From an uncultured Eubacteriales bacterium (GTDB taxonomy: Bacteria; Bacillota; Clostridia; Christensenellales; Aristaeellaceae): a DNA stretch of 64,000 bases. Below the pieces are notes generated by a model. It was not told the DNA's origin. It ran no database searches and was given only the letters and a program-made list of their open reading frames with translations. Of this stretch, positions 1-8,036 are shown piece after piece; within the stretch, counting starts at the first letter, position 1, and the number at the start of each line of letters is the position of its first letter. The position numbers were made by a program, and so were the translations under genes. The stretch lies in assembly GCA_902781945.1 (NCBI GenBank), contig CACZLE010000008.1, positions 1-64,000 of the forward strand. The letters run 5' to 3'.

Positions 1-73
1 GCAAGTTGGGTTATCTGCGCTGCATCCCGAGCGCAAAGCGTGAGGGCCAGAGCGAAATTAAGGAGAACTCAAC

Positions 74-243
74 CGCTCCCGGCACACGGCAGTGTGCGTG
101 CGCGCAGCGCACATAGGCCGATAGGCCCGGGAGCGCGCACAGGACAACCTTCGCAAACGCTGACGCTCAACAACCATGGAACAAACCAACAAACGCTATA
201 AACACAGCCCTTTTCGGTTCCTTTTCGGGCGTCGAAAAGGAAC
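74..243. repeat. Multi-hairpin intergenic repeat, copy 1
   Basis: No gene is supported in positions 1-307. The stretch holds an outer inverted repeat (74-82 with 127-135, CGCTCCCGG/CCGGGAGCG) enclosing three small hairpins: 82-97 (GCACAC/GTGTGC), 98-112 (GTGCGC/GCGCAC, loop GCA) and 116-127 (GGCC/GGCC). A separate hairpin follows at 217-243 (GTTCCTTTTCG/CGAAAAGGAAC, 5-nt loop). The same arrangement, a branched hairpin block and then a CTTTT...AAAAG hairpin with a GACGC-like loop, recurs at 8037-8253. The pairings are read directly; that the two copies form a repeat family is inference. Confidence 0.55.
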
Positions 244-307
244 GCCCCGTCGTTTCCCTCCTCGTCAAATTTCTGTTTATCGATGCTTCATTCTCAGACA
301 TAGCTTG

Positions 308-1993
308 TCATTCATCCACCCAGTCCAGCTGGCACACCATCCCCGCCGTGATCACGTCCTCTTTTTTGAGCCAGCCGTAGGTCCCTTCGGGGTCCATGAA
401 GCAGCCCATCTCACCCCGGGGCACGCACACGTAGTACCAGTCGCCACTCTCCAGCACCAGGTGCATTTTCGCTCCCTCGGGCAGGTCCGTCACCGTGCCG
501 TCCAGCAGGCCCGTGCCTTTTTTGAGGGAAACGTCCTTTTTTGCTTTGGCCACGGCCTGGGGCTGGAGAAAATAATCGTTGCCGGTTCTCACATAGTTGG
601 AGGACACATAGCCCTTGAGGCTTCCCACTTCCGTGCGGTACCAGGGGTTGGGATCGCCGGGCAGCTCCTCCAGAATGGGGATCAGGGCTCCGGGCAGGAA
701 GGTGCCCAGATCCTTGGATCGGCTGGAGGTCTTGGCCCGCAGGTGTACGCCCACGGTCATGCCGTAGCCCGCCGGGATAAGCTCGGGCTGATCCGCTTCA
801 AATGCCGCCATGGTGGCGGGAAATTCCCGGATGTCCATGGCTCCAAGGTAGGGAATGACCTGCTGCGGCTTGATACAGGTGGTGATCAGCTTTCCGCCCC
901 GGTACAGCTTGGCCGTCCAGGGGTCCCAAAGCTCCTGTTTAATGCGCAGGGCGTCGCCGCCCTTTTCCACGCGCTCATACTGCATGATCTGGCAATAAGC
1001 GCGTCCACCGCCGTCCTTGTTGGTGATGATCACCTGGAATCGGGCGGTTTCGGTGTCCGACAGGGTGTAATCGATGCTGAAGCCGTCGTATGTATTGTGG
1101 ATCGCCAGGTCGCAGTCCGTGTACAGGGCGTTATCGCCCACGGGAATCATGGTCCATTGATCCCTGTCGTTGTCCAGGATCACCAGCAGCCGTTTCCCGT
1201 CCTTTTCAAAGGCCGCCAGCCCCAGACCGTAGGGCGTGCGGGCATGATCATTGAATTGCCCGTCATTCTGCCACAGCGCCCCGCACAGGCAGGTCCAGCC
1301 CGCCAGCCTGGGCTGGGAGAAGGCCTCCTTCAATTGCTCCGGCACTTCCTGATAGAAGTTTGTCCGGGTGACGGTGGCGCCTGTCATTTCCTGGACCTGC
1401 CACGCCTTGATACCGGCATCGGGTTTCTTTTCTTCTGTCAGGGTCAGACTGTTCTGCTCCAGTATTTCGTCCCGCAGGGAAACGAGCGCGGGGGTCCATT
1501 GATATTCCGGTCCGTAGCACCGGGTCAGGAAGGCCTGCAGGGCGTCCGCCCCGGTGGCGTAGGGATTTTGGATGGCGTCCAGCATGTTTTCGTTGTTGCT
1601 GAGGCCCAGATCGATGTTTGTTTGCTTGTAGGCGGCCCGGGCGTCGTCGTTCCAATCCGCCCACCAGTTGCCCTCCCGCGCCCGGCGCAGCATCTCGTTG
1701 ACGGCGCTTTCCCCGGGATAGGGGAGGTACTTTTCCTTGTAAAAGGGCGTGTCCCCACCGGTGGAGCCGTAGGAATCATAGAACAGCGTGTACACCCAGT
1801 CCGGGTGATCCTTGGGCCAGAAGCGCACGGTGTCGATGCCGTTGTCCTCAAATTCAAAGTTCTCCGCTTCCTCCACCGTGTAGCCGAACACTTCCGTCAG
1901 GTCGTTTTTCGCTCCCTGGATGGGATCGTATTCCGCCAGGGCTGTCGAAGCCGCCAGCAGCAGAAGAACCAATAAGAAGATTGTCTTTTTCAT
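308..1993 (-). CDS. Secreted protein with C-terminal SH3-like segment, BlaI-operon member
   Basis: A 561-residue exported protein. An N-terminal signal peptide (about residues 1-20, hydrophobic core then ALA before E) precedes a large region I cannot assign. The C-terminal 170 residues contain SH3-like segments (around 'GVHLRAKTSSRSKDLGTFLPG' style motifs, a WYRTEVGSLKGYVSSNYV-like stretch and a final GWLKKEDV), typical of bacterial SH3 repeats that bind cell-wall or protein ligands. The start is fixed by GAGG about 8 nt upstream. It lies 15 nt downstream of the BlaR1-type gene in the same direction, so it is probably the third gene of the blaI-blaR1 transcript and a target of that regulation. 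The function of the main domain is unknown. Confidence 0.8.
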   Translation of the reverse strand: MKKTIFLLVLLLLAASTALAEYDPIQGAKNDLTEVFGYTVEEAENFEFEDNGIDTVRFWPKDHPDWVYTLFYDSYGSTGGDTPFYKEKYLPYPGESAVNEMLRRAREGNWWADWNDDARAAYKQTNIDLGLSNNENMLDAIQNPYATGADALQAFLTRCYGPEYQWTPALVSLRDEILEQNSLTLTEEKKPDAGIKAWQVQEMTGATVTRTNFYQEVPEQLKEAFSQPRLAGWTCLCGALWQNDGQFNDHARTPYGLGLAAFEKDGKRLLVILDNDRDQWTMIPVGDNALYTDCDLAIHNTYDGFSIDYTLSDTETARFQVIITNKDGGGRAYCQIMQYERVEKGGDALRIKQELWDPWTAKLYRGGKLITTCIKPQQVIPYLGAMDIREFPATMAAFEADQPELIPAGYGMTVGVHLRAKTSSRSKDLGTFLPGALIPILEELPGDPNPWYRTEVGSLKGYVSSNYVRTGNDYFLQPQAVAKAKKDVSLKKGTGLLDGTVTDLPEGAKMHLVLESGDWYYVCVPRGEMGCFMDPEGTYGWLKKEDVITAGMVCQLDWVDE

Positions 1994-2008
1994 TGGTATG
2001 CCTCCTCG

Positions 2009-3610
2009 TCAGCCGTTGCCGTTCAGGCCGCCGTAATTCATGTTGTAATATACGATGCGGGTCTCCGGAGCGATCTGCACGATAAAGTAGGCTGACATGT
2101 CGTAGTTGGCGTCATAGGCCCGTTCGCTGTTCCAGCAGCCCACATCGATATAGCGGATGTTGCCCTTGAAATATTCCTGCACGGGCACAAAATAGTTTGC
2201 CTGCTTGGCCCGCTCGGGATTTACGTCCGCCAGCCAGGTTTTGAGATCGTCATAGAGAGCGCTCAGCGCCTCCTCACTGGGCGAGATGGACGAGGCAACG
2301 AAGTCCTGCTCCTGATCCTGGCTCCACAGGCCGATCACATTGCCGTTTATGTCAAAGTGAGCGTACAGCAGGTTTTCCTGGGCAGGCGTGCTGCCGAACA
2401 GAAAATATTGATCGTCCGTGCGCATATCCACAGCCCAGGTCAACCCTTCGTCCTTCTCCCGGTTCAGGGCCTCCATGCCCCACAGACTGTCCGCATAGGC
2501 GAAGGCATCCTCGTCATTCTTGATGACTGCGTCGCTCATGGACGTAACGCTGCGCAGCAGCCGTGGCGCGTAATGCACCTCCGCCGTGGCGAAGGCCCCC
2601 ACCAGGCACATGGAAGCCAGCGCCATAAAGCATACGCTCAGCCATTTCAGGGGTTTGCGGCCAGTCAGCACGGTCATCACCCGCTTTTTGAGCCGCTTGC
2701 CCGTCATGGTCATGCCCGTGGCCAGCACCGCCATGCCGGGGGCGTTGCGTTTGGCGGCGGCCAGCACCAGCACGCTGGCGTAGGCCTTGCGCCCCGCGCT
2801 GTCCATGGGCCTGGTCACCCGGTCGTCACAGCGCAGTTCGCCGTCCGTGCGGCTCATGGACGCAGCCAGCCACACCAGGGGATTGAACCAGTGCAGGGCC
2901 ACGCACAGCAGCCGCAGCACGTTCCACCAGTTATCGCAATTTTTGATGTGGCACACCTCGTGGGTCAGCACGTGGATGGCGTCCTGGGGCGAGGCGGTCA
3001 GCGGCAGGGCGATATAGGGCCGGAATACGCCCACCAGGCAGGCGCTGGGCAGAGGGTCTACGAAGTACACCGGCACGGGCTTGATATGCCGCTCCGCGCA
3101 CAGGGCCTCATACTGCTCCCGCAGATGGCCATAGATGGGATCGATGCGGTCCGCCCGCAGCCGCAGGCGGAAGCGCACGTTGCAATAGAGGGTCCACACC
3201 AGGATCGCAGCCACGCCAACAGCGTAGATCTTGGCCAGGGAGATACTCAGGGAAGCGTTCTCCACCTCCCAGGTAAGCTGATACGCCAGGTTGGCAGGCT
3301 TGACGAGCTTGGCCCGGTAGAGCAGGCTGCCCGCCTGCCCCAGGGCGTCGGTGAGGCGCACCTTCACCTGGCCCGCGATGGGCCGGATGGCGGTGTCCGC
3401 CGCAAAGGGCGAGCGGATGCCGTTGATCAGGGGATTGGGCAGCGTGATGGGCAGCAGCAGGCGGATGGCCACCAGCAGCCAGCCGAAGCACAGGGCCCCG
3501 TTGCCCAGGGGACGGCGAAAGAACCGCCGCAGAAGGATCATCAGCAGGATGGCGATGGAGGCCATGATGTTGGCCTCGATCAGAAAATTGTACAGCAAGG
3601 CGGTACGCAT
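2009..3610 (-). CDS. BlaR1/MecR1-family membrane metalloprotease sensor
   Basis: A 533-residue M56-family antirepressor/sensor. Several N-terminal membrane segments (about 10-30, 38-58, 127-147) precede the zinc protease motif HEVCH at 217-221, followed by the usual membrane helix (HWFNPLVWLAA) and an ELRCD motif. A further membrane helix lies near 320-345. Known members sense an envelope signal and, directly or not, cause cleavage of the BlaI repressor. Here the extracytoplasmic C-terminal part does not show the penicillin-binding SxxK domain of true BlaR1, so the signal is probably not a beta-lactam. RBS AGGAGG 8 nt before the ATG; 13 nt after blaI, hence co-transcribed. Confidence 0.88.
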   Translation of the reverse strand: MRTALLYNFLIEANIMASIAILLMILLRRFFRRPLGNGALCFGWLLVAIRLLLPITLPNPLINGIRSPFAADTAIRPIAGQVKVRLTDALGQAGSLLYRAKLVKPANLAYQLTWEVENASLSISLAKIYAVGVAAILVWTLYCNVRFRLRLRADRIDPIYGHLREQYEALCAERHIKPVPVYFVDPLPSACLVGVFRPYIALPLTASPQDAIHVLTHEVCHIKNCDNWWNVLRLLCVALHWFNPLVWLAASMSRTDGELRCDDRVTRPMDSAGRKAYASVLVLAAAKRNAPGMAVLATGMTMTGKRLKKRVMTVLTGRKPLKWLSVCFMALASMCLVGAFATAEVHYAPRLLRSVTSMSDAVIKNDEDAFAYADSLWGMEALNREKDEGLTWAVDMRTDDQYFLFGSTPAQENLLYAHFDINGNVIGLWSQDQEQDFVASSISPSEEALSALYDDLKTWLADVNPERAKQANYFVPVQEYFKGNIRYIDVGCWNSERAYDANYDMSAYFIVQIAPETRIVYYNMNYGGLNGNG

Positions 3611-3623
3611 AAAGCAGCCTCCT

Positions 3624-3980
3624 TTATTTGACGCTTTTCAGTATTTCCTGTATGTCCTCCGCCGTCAGCTGGCCGGACTGCACCAGATTATTGATCAGCA
3701 GCGAGGCGTCGCCCTTGAACACGTGGCGAAGGAATTTGCGGGTCTGGTCGGTGCTGGCCTCCTCCCGGGATACGGCGGGGGTATAGGTCTTGGCCGGGCC
3801 GCTGTCGTCCACCCGCACGGTGCCCTTTTCCTCCATGCGCTTGAGCAGGGTGATCACGGTGTGTCGGGTCCAGCCGGTGGCGGGCTCCAACTCATGGGTA
3901 ATTTCGCTCATGGTGCGGGGCGCTTTGTCCCATAATACTTCCAGAATTTTCCATTCGGCGTCGGTGCATTGTATCGGCAT
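3624..3980 (-). CDS. BlaI/MecI/CopY-family transcriptional repressor
   Basis: A 118-residue winged-helix repressor. The N-terminal stretch (ECIL-type opening CTDAEWKILEVLWD, then TMSEI, a HTVITLLKRMEEKG recognition region and a C-terminal dimer/cleavage part rich in charged residues) is typical of BlaI. The ATG at 3980 is chosen because GGAGG sits 8 nt upstream; an upstream TTG in frame has no such site. The protein is expected to bind the 16-bp operators at 4003-4018, 4026-4041 and 4854-4869, repressing its own operon and the 4076-4828 gene until the adjacent membrane protease is triggered. Confidence 0.92.
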   Translation of the reverse strand: MPIQCTDAEWKILEVLWDKAPRTMSEITHELEPATGWTRHTVITLLKRMEEKGTVRVDDSGPAKTYTPAVSREEASTDQTRKFLRHVFKGDASLLINNLVQSGQLTAEDIQEILKSVK

Positions 3981-4002
3981 CAATTTATCCTCCTTCAAAA
4001 GA

Positions 4003-4018
4003 GTGGACAGCTGTCTAC
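4003..4018. promoter_or_regulatory. BlaI-type operator 1
   Basis: GTGGACAGCTGTCTAC, an inverted repeat of the form GTAGAC-N4-GTCTAC with one mismatch, between the blaI promoter and its ribosome site. Its centre is 23 nt from that of operator 2. Confidence 0.8.
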
Positions 4019-4024
4019 GTTGAG

Positions 4025-4054
4025 AGTATACAACTGTCTACCATATTCTGTCAA
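4025..4054 (-). promoter_or_regulatory. blaI operon promoter
   Basis: On the minus strand TTGACA (4049-4054), an 18-nt spacer and TATACT (4025-4030). Operator 2 overlaps the -10 and operator 1 lies just downstream, the usual layout of an autoregulated bla-type promoter. Confidence 0.8.
4026..4041. promoter_or_regulatory. BlaI-type operator 2
   Basis: GTATACAACTGTCTAC, same GTAGAC-N4-GTCTAC pattern with one mismatch. It covers most of the blaI -10 element and part of the spacer, so occupancy should block RNA polymerase. Confidence 0.82.
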
Positions 4055-4075
4055 TAGGGCCAATTGTAAATTCTC

Positions 4076-4828
4076 TCAGCCGTTGCCGCTGAGGTCGGAC
4101 AGATGGAGGATTTCCAGGATTTCGCCGTTTTCCACGTCCACAAACACCCAGAAAACGGGGACATGGGTCTCCCTGACCGCCAAATGGACGGGAATCACCC
4201 GGCAGACCCGGCCATACACCCGCCTGTATTCCACCTCGTCCCATGCGCTGGTTTTCAGCGCCATGGCTTCTTTGATGCTCAGGTCAAAGCCGTCGATCAC
4301 CGCCCGGCGGGCCAGCAGCTCCATTTCCTTTTCATCCAGGCGGATTTCCGCGGGCGCGGGGCAGCTTTCCGGCGTATTCTGGGGGATGGGGTCGGCCTGG
4401 GGGTGCTTTTTCTCCCGGGCCTCCGCGATGGCCTGGAAGGGCTGCATCGTGGAGGTCTCCTCCACTATGCGCATCATCTCGCGCAGCTGATCCTTGCCCC
4501 ATACCTCGGCCTCGAAGCCCCCGTAAGTGCTCATGCCCTCATGGCTCCAGCGCGCCTGGGTCTTGTCCTCCGTCACCCGCACGGTATAGGTCCCCAGCAC
4601 CCAGGTAAAATCCTCCATGCCGGTAAAGGTCACGGTGAAGCCGGCCTCCGCCTCCTGTACAGCCCGGTCAAAATAGTCCAGCATGTCCCGGTCAATGCCG
4701 TATTTTTGATATATCGTCTTCTCCGCCGCCAGCGCGGCCCGCAGCTGGGGCGAAAAATCCCCTTTATCCGCCAGGGCGCAGGATGTCAGGGCGCACAGAA
4801 ACAAAAGCAGACAAATGAATCTTTTCAT
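4076..4828 (-). CDS. Secreted protein under BlaI-type control
   Basis: A 250-residue exported protein of unknown function. The start at 4828 is chosen over an upstream in-frame codon because GGGAGG lies just before it and the peptide then begins with a classic signal sequence (MKRF, hydrophobic core, cleavage after ALA). The mature part has an internal TFTGMEDFTWVLGTYTV-like segment and a C-terminal half resembling PepSY-like or YpeB-like repeats (VYGRVCRVIPVHLAV, then VFVDVENGEILEI), a pattern often found in small secreted inhibitors; this resemblance is weak. It has its own promoter and operator, separate from the blaI transcript. Confidence 0.8.
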   Translation of the reverse strand: MKRFICLLLFLCALTSCALADKGDFSPQLRAALAAEKTIYQKYGIDRDMLDYFDRAVQEAEAGFTVTFTGMEDFTWVLGTYTVRVTEDKTQARWSHEGMSTYGGFEAEVWGKDQLREMMRIVEETSTMQPFQAIAEAREKKHPQADPIPQNTPESCPAPAEIRLDEKEMELLARRAVIDGFDLSIKEAMALKTSAWDEVEYRRVYGRVCRVIPVHLAVRETHVPVFWVFVDVENGEILEILHLSDLSGNG

Positions 4829-4853
4829 CGGTATGTTCCTCCCGGTTTTTCTT

Positions 4854-4869
4854 GTAGACAACCGTCTAC
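4854..4869. promoter_or_regulatory. BlaI-type operator 3
   Basis: GTAGACAACCGTCTAC, a perfect GTAGAC-N4-GTCTAC inverted repeat immediately downstream of the promoter of the 4076-4828 gene. It matches operators 1 and 2 and links this gene to the BlaI-type repressor. Confidence 0.82.
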
Positions 4870-4872
4870 TGA

Positions 4873-4901
4873 ATCGTATCACCGGGGAACGGCCCTGTCA
4901 A
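4873..4901 (-). promoter_or_regulatory. Promoter of the 4076-4828 gene
   Basis: Minus strand TTGACA (4896-4901), 17-nt spacer, TACGAT (4873-4878). Operator 3 begins 4 nt downstream, near the expected transcription start. Confidence 0.75.
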
Positions 4902-4936
4902 TATCTGCCAGCCACTTGTTACATTTGTAAAAAGTA

Positions 4937-4965
4937 TTGACGTTCCTTATCCCCTGTGATATCCT
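4937..4965 (+). promoter_or_regulatory. Promoter of the 4998-5636 gene
   Basis: TTGACG (4937-4942), 17-nt spacer, TATCCT (4960-4965), 33 nt before the start codon. Confidence 0.6.
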
Positions 4966-4997
4966 GATGTTGACCGATTATTTATGAGGTGGTGCGC

Positions 4998-5636
4998 ATG
5001 AAATACGGAGAGAGCTTCTTCGATATCCTGTACCTGGTCTTTGCCATCCTGCTGGGCGTCCGCATGCTGCGGCAGCGCAAAAGCGCCGTTGGCCGCCTGA
5101 TGGGCTGGGCCGTGCTGATCCTGGGCTGCGGCGACGCCTTCCATCTGGTGCCCCGGGTGCTCAATTATTTTGTCAGCGCCGATTTCAGCGCCTGGCTGGG
5201 CATCGGCAAGCTGGTGACCTCCATCACCATGACGGTGTTCTATGTGCTCCTCTATCGCCTGTGGCTCAAGGTGTATAAGGAAAAGGAAAACCGGGCCGTT
5301 TCCATCGCCGTGTACGTCCTCACCGCCCTGCGGGTGGTGCTGTGCCTCATGCCCCAGAACCGCTGGATCGCCAACGAGAGCGACGTCACCTGGGGCATCA
5401 TCCGCAACGTGCCCTTCGTGCTGCTGGGCTGCCTCATCGTGTGGCTGTATTTCCGCAACCGCAATCAGGACAGCCGCCTGCGGCTGATCTGGCTCCTGGT
5501 CACCCTGTCCTTCCTCTTCTATATCCCCGTGGCCGTGGCCGCCGGTATCGTGCCCATGCTGGGCATGCTGATGCTGCCCAAGACCGTGTGCTACATGGTC
5601 ATGATCTGGATTTTCTGGAAGTATCCGGCAAAATAA
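4998..5636 (+). CDS. Hypothetical multi-pass membrane protein
   Basis: A 212-residue protein with about seven hydrophobic segments (near 8-22, 33-52, 68-88, 100-115, 128-145, 158-178, 190-208) and short charged loops (RQRKS, KVYKEKENR, RNRNQDSRLR). No catalytic motif is visible and I do not recognise the family. The ATG at 4998 is preferred to two GTG codons just upstream because GAGG lies 8 nt before it. It stands alone between its own promoter and a strong terminator, divergent from the BlaI-regulated gene. Confidence 0.75.
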   Translation: MKYGESFFDILYLVFAILLGVRMLRQRKSAVGRLMGWAVLILGCGDAFHLVPRVLNYFVSADFSAWLGIGKLVTSITMTVFYVLLYRLWLKVYKEKENRAVSIAVYVLTALRVVLCLMPQNRWIANESDVTWGIIRNVPFVLLGCLIVWLYFRNRNQDSRLRLIWLLVTLSFLFYIPVAVAAGIVPMLGMLMLPKTVCYMVMIWIFWKYPAK

Positions 5637-5647
5637 AGGCGGAAAAC

Positions 5648-5677
5648 AAAAAAGCTCCTGATTTCAGGGGCTTTTTT
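5648..5677. terminator. Bidirectional terminator
   Basis: A-tract, hairpin GCTCCTGA/TTCAGGGGC and T-tract. It ends the 4998-5636 gene on the plus strand and the tRNA-Leu transcript on the minus strand. Confidence 0.88.
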
Positions 5678-5762
5678 GGTGTCGGTAGCCGGGCTCGAAC
5701 CGGCACGCTCAAAGAGCATCAGATTTTAAGTCTGAGGCGTCTGCCAATTCCGCCATACCGAC
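5677..5762 (-). tRNA. tRNA-Leu (anticodon TAA)
   Basis: On the minus strand the acceptor stem GTCGGTA/TACCGAC, D-arm (TGGCGGAATTGGCAGACGC), anticodon arm TCAGA-CTTAAAA-TCTGA, a long variable arm (class II, as in tRNA-Leu) and a T-arm with GGTTCGAGCC are all present. Anticodon TAA reads UUA. The CCA end is encoded, and its last base coincides with the T-tract of the neighbouring terminator. Confidence 0.95.
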
Positions 5763-5773
5763 GCAGCAAAATG

Positions 5774-5802
5774 ATTATAGCATATTTTCCCGGGCGTTTC
5801 AA
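5774..5802 (-). promoter_or_regulatory. tRNA-Leu promoter
   Basis: Minus strand TTGAAA (5797-5802), 17-nt spacer, TATAAT (5774-5779), directly upstream of the tRNA. Confidence 0.8.
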
Positions 5803-5890
5803 TCACTCCCAATGGATTTTCTCTGTGCCGGTATAAATGCCTGTATCCGCCGCATATTGTGACCATCCGAAAAAACGGGAGGGATGAACG

Positions 5891-6883
5891 ATGGCTGGAT
5901 ACAGTCTTTTTATCGGGGCCAACACGGCCCGTGGATATGAGCACTTTTTACGGGAAATCGCCCCGGAGCGTGGCCGGGTCTGCGTGGTGCGGGGGCCCGC
6001 GGGCACGGAGCGCCATCGGCTCATTGCCCGCCTGGCGGACCAATGGGAGGCGGCGGGCTGGGAGGTGACGCGGTATCTGGACCCCGAGGACGCCCATCGC
6101 CTGGCGGCGGCGGTCAGCGGGGACTGGGCCATCCTGGATGGGGCAGCGCCCCATCAGATAGAGCCTGTGCCGGGGGCCATGCTCATTGATCTGAGCGCGG
6201 CCCTGGACCGCAACACCATGGAGGCCTGCCGCAAAGAGCTCGCCGAATTGCATCAGCGCATCCGAAATCTGCGCCTGCGGGCGGGCCGCTGCCTGCGGGC
6301 GGCGGAGGCGGCGTCGGAGGACGCGGCGGCGATTTATGCGGAAGCGGTGGACGCGGGCTCTGTGTATAATCTGCGGCTGGAGCTGTCCCGCTGGCTGACG
6401 GGCGCGCCGGGGCCGCGCCATCGGGCCTTTGCCCAGGCCGTGACGGCAGAGGGCGTCGTCCGCCTGCACGACAGTCTGGACAGGGAAAACCGGCGCGCGC
6501 TGCGCCTGCCCTGGGGCTATGACCCCAACGGCCTGCTGGCGCCCCTCGCCGCAGCCCTGCGGGCGAATGATACCGGCTTTGTGGCGGCCATGCAGCTGCT
6601 GGACGGCGGCAGGCTGGCCCATCTGTGCACCGCCACCCATAGCCTGACCACGGAGGTCACGGAGGAAAACTGGGATCTCAAATTCGATCAGACGGTATTG
6701 CAAGGGGAGCGGCAAGCCCTGCGCTTCGATCAGGCCGCCTGGGAGCTGGGGCTCCATCAGGCGGCGGAAGCCCTGAAGGAAGCCCGCCAGGCCCGGGACA
6801 GCCTGGAACGCCTCACCGCCGACGCCCTGGACAGGGACAAACAGGCGGAAATGATGGATCGGGCGACGGGCTATTTTCGCTGA
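5891..6883 (+). CDS. P-loop-like protein related to PRK06851-type ATPases, degenerate Walker A
   Basis: A 330-residue cytoplasmic protein. The opening (FIGANTARGYEHF) and the order of segments (RGPAGTERHR at 34-43, then a Cys/Tyr strand, then WAILDGAAPHQIEP) match the start of the PRK06851-type hypothetical ATPases that I recall from Firmicutes. In those the P-loop reads GxxGTGKS; here the lysine and following serine are replaced by E-R-H, so nucleotide hydrolysis is doubtful. The rest is helical and Ala/Arg-rich with a probable coiled coil near 105-150. RBS GGAGGG before ATG. Family assignment is by memory of motifs, not by a search. Confidence 0.6.
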   Translation: MAGYSLFIGANTARGYEHFLREIAPERGRVCVVRGPAGTERHRLIARLADQWEAAGWEVTRYLDPEDAHRLAAAVSGDWAILDGAAPHQIEPVPGAMLIDLSAALDRNTMEACRKELAELHQRIRNLRLRAGRCLRAAEAASEDAAAIYAEAVDAGSVYNLRLELSRWLTGAPGPRHRAFAQAVTAEGVVRLHDSLDRENRRALRLPWGYDPNGLLAPLAAALRANDTGFVAAMQLLDGGRLAHLCTATHSLTTEVTEENWDLKFDQTVLQGERQALRFDQAAWELGLHQAAEALKEARQARDSLERLTADALDRDKQAEMMDRATGYFR

Positions 6884-6985
6884 AAGAAGAAAGAAATGCT
6901 AATACGGCTTGCAGGAATTTTGCAAACCCGGGAGAATGTAACATAGGACAGTTGGCAACAGATCGGTTTTGTGGAAGGAAAGAAA

Positions 6986-7408
6986 ATGGACGATTATAAA
7001 TATGTTCGCATCCAGGGCCTGGAGCTGGCTGAAAACACCATGTACGCCAAGGGGATTTTCAGCATGTGCATGCAGCTGATCCAGAACGACGTGATGGACG
7101 AGGAGGACGCCGCCCTGTATCGGGAGATCGACAGCTGGTTTGCCGATATCCTGCCCTTTCCGCCCCAATGCCGGAATCAGGAAAAGGTGGTCTGCTTCTT
7201 CAAGACCGAAAACGCCCGGGAAATGATGAAGATGATCCGGCCCGCGATGTGGCTGCTGGAAAAATATCATCATCCCTATTATCTGGTGTATACCAACACC
7301 CCCGGCGAGATCGTCTACGAGGATCAATACCAGGTGGCCGTGCGGGTGCCCGGCGTGTTGCAAATCGAAAAATTGCAGGAGAGCTGGAGCCCAAAAGAAA
7401 AAGAGTGA
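6986..7408 (+). CDS. Hypothetical protein
   Basis: A 140-residue soluble protein, acidic in the first half (DVMDEEDAALYREID) and with three cysteines. I do not recognise it. ATG at 6986 follows GGAAGGAA; the upstream GTG in frame overlaps that site. It sits 16 nt before a secreted SH3 protein and could be co-transcribed with it. Confidence 0.65.
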   Translation: MDDYKYVRIQGLELAENTMYAKGIFSMCMQLIQNDVMDEEDAALYREIDSWFADILPFPPQCRNQEKVVCFFKTENAREMMKMIRPAMWLLEKYHHPYYLVYTNTPGEIVYEDQYQVAVRVPGVLQIEKLQESWSPKEKE

Positions 7409-7424
7409 TACGGAGGAAACGAAC

Positions 7425-7907
7425 ATGAAAAAGATTGGTTGGCTTTCGATGCTGGCGCTGCTCCTGCTGGCTGGCAGTCTGGCCTGCGCCCAGGCGGATA
7501 TCCTGCCGCCCCATGGGGAGGGACAGATCGGTCTGCAGGCCGTGGTGCCGTGCGAGGAGCTGACCCTGCGCCAGGAGCCCAGCGCCGCCTCCAAGGCGGT
7601 GGAGACGCTGCGTTACGGAGACCTGCCCATCGTGATCCGACAGGAGGACGGCTGGGCCTACTGCGCGCTGGGGGATTCCGAGGACGCGCCCATCGGCTGG
7701 GTGAACGCGGATTATATCGCCATCGATCCCGCCTGGTATCGGACGGACGCCAAAACCCCGGTCTACGCCTGGAATGATACGGCGGCGCTGAAGGTGGCCC
7801 TGCTGGACAAGGACACTACCCTGCCCATCCTGCGGGAGGAGGGCAATTGGCTCATCGTCAGCCTGCGGGGCGCGACTGGCTGGATCCAGAAAAGTGATCG
7901 GGATTGA
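7425..7907 (+). CDS. Secreted protein with two SH3-like domains
   Basis: A 160-residue exported protein: signal peptide (1-24, cleavage near ACAQA), then two SH3-like units, about 40-95 (LTLRQEPSAASKAVETLRYGD ... GWVNADYI type motifs) and 105-158 (KTPVYAWNDTAALKVALL ... GATGWIQKSD). Such units commonly hold secreted proteins at the cell wall. RBS GGAGG. It resembles the C-terminal part of the 308-1993 protein in domain type. Confidence 0.82.
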   Translation: MKKIGWLSMLALLLLAGSLACAQADILPPHGEGQIGLQAVVPCEELTLRQEPSAASKAVETLRYGDLPIVIRQEDGWAYCALGDSEDAPIGWVNADYIAIDPAWYRTDAKTPVYAWNDTAALKVALLDKDTTLPILREEGNWLIVSLRGATGWIQKSDRD

Positions 7908-8036
7908 TATAAGTGCCTAATCAGAGAAAAATCCGCGCTTTCTTCTGAGAAGAAAGCTGCAAAGAAGCACCGGGCGAACCGGCTTGAAAACAACAACAAA
8001 CAATTTGCGCCTGTAACTTGAATGTCGCAGCGAGAG

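Noticed and set aside
176-1975. A 599-residue open frame on the plus strand opposite the secreted SH3 protein gene
   Set aside because: It is the complement of a real gene with signal peptide and ribosome site; its His/Gly/Gln-rich composition is typical of a reverse-strand shadow in high-GC DNA.
4760-4828. Lipobox-like LTSC in the signal sequence of the 4076-4828 protein
   Set aside because: The sequence right after it (ALAD) matches the signal peptidase I ending shared by other secreted proteins here, so a lipoprotein call is not secure.
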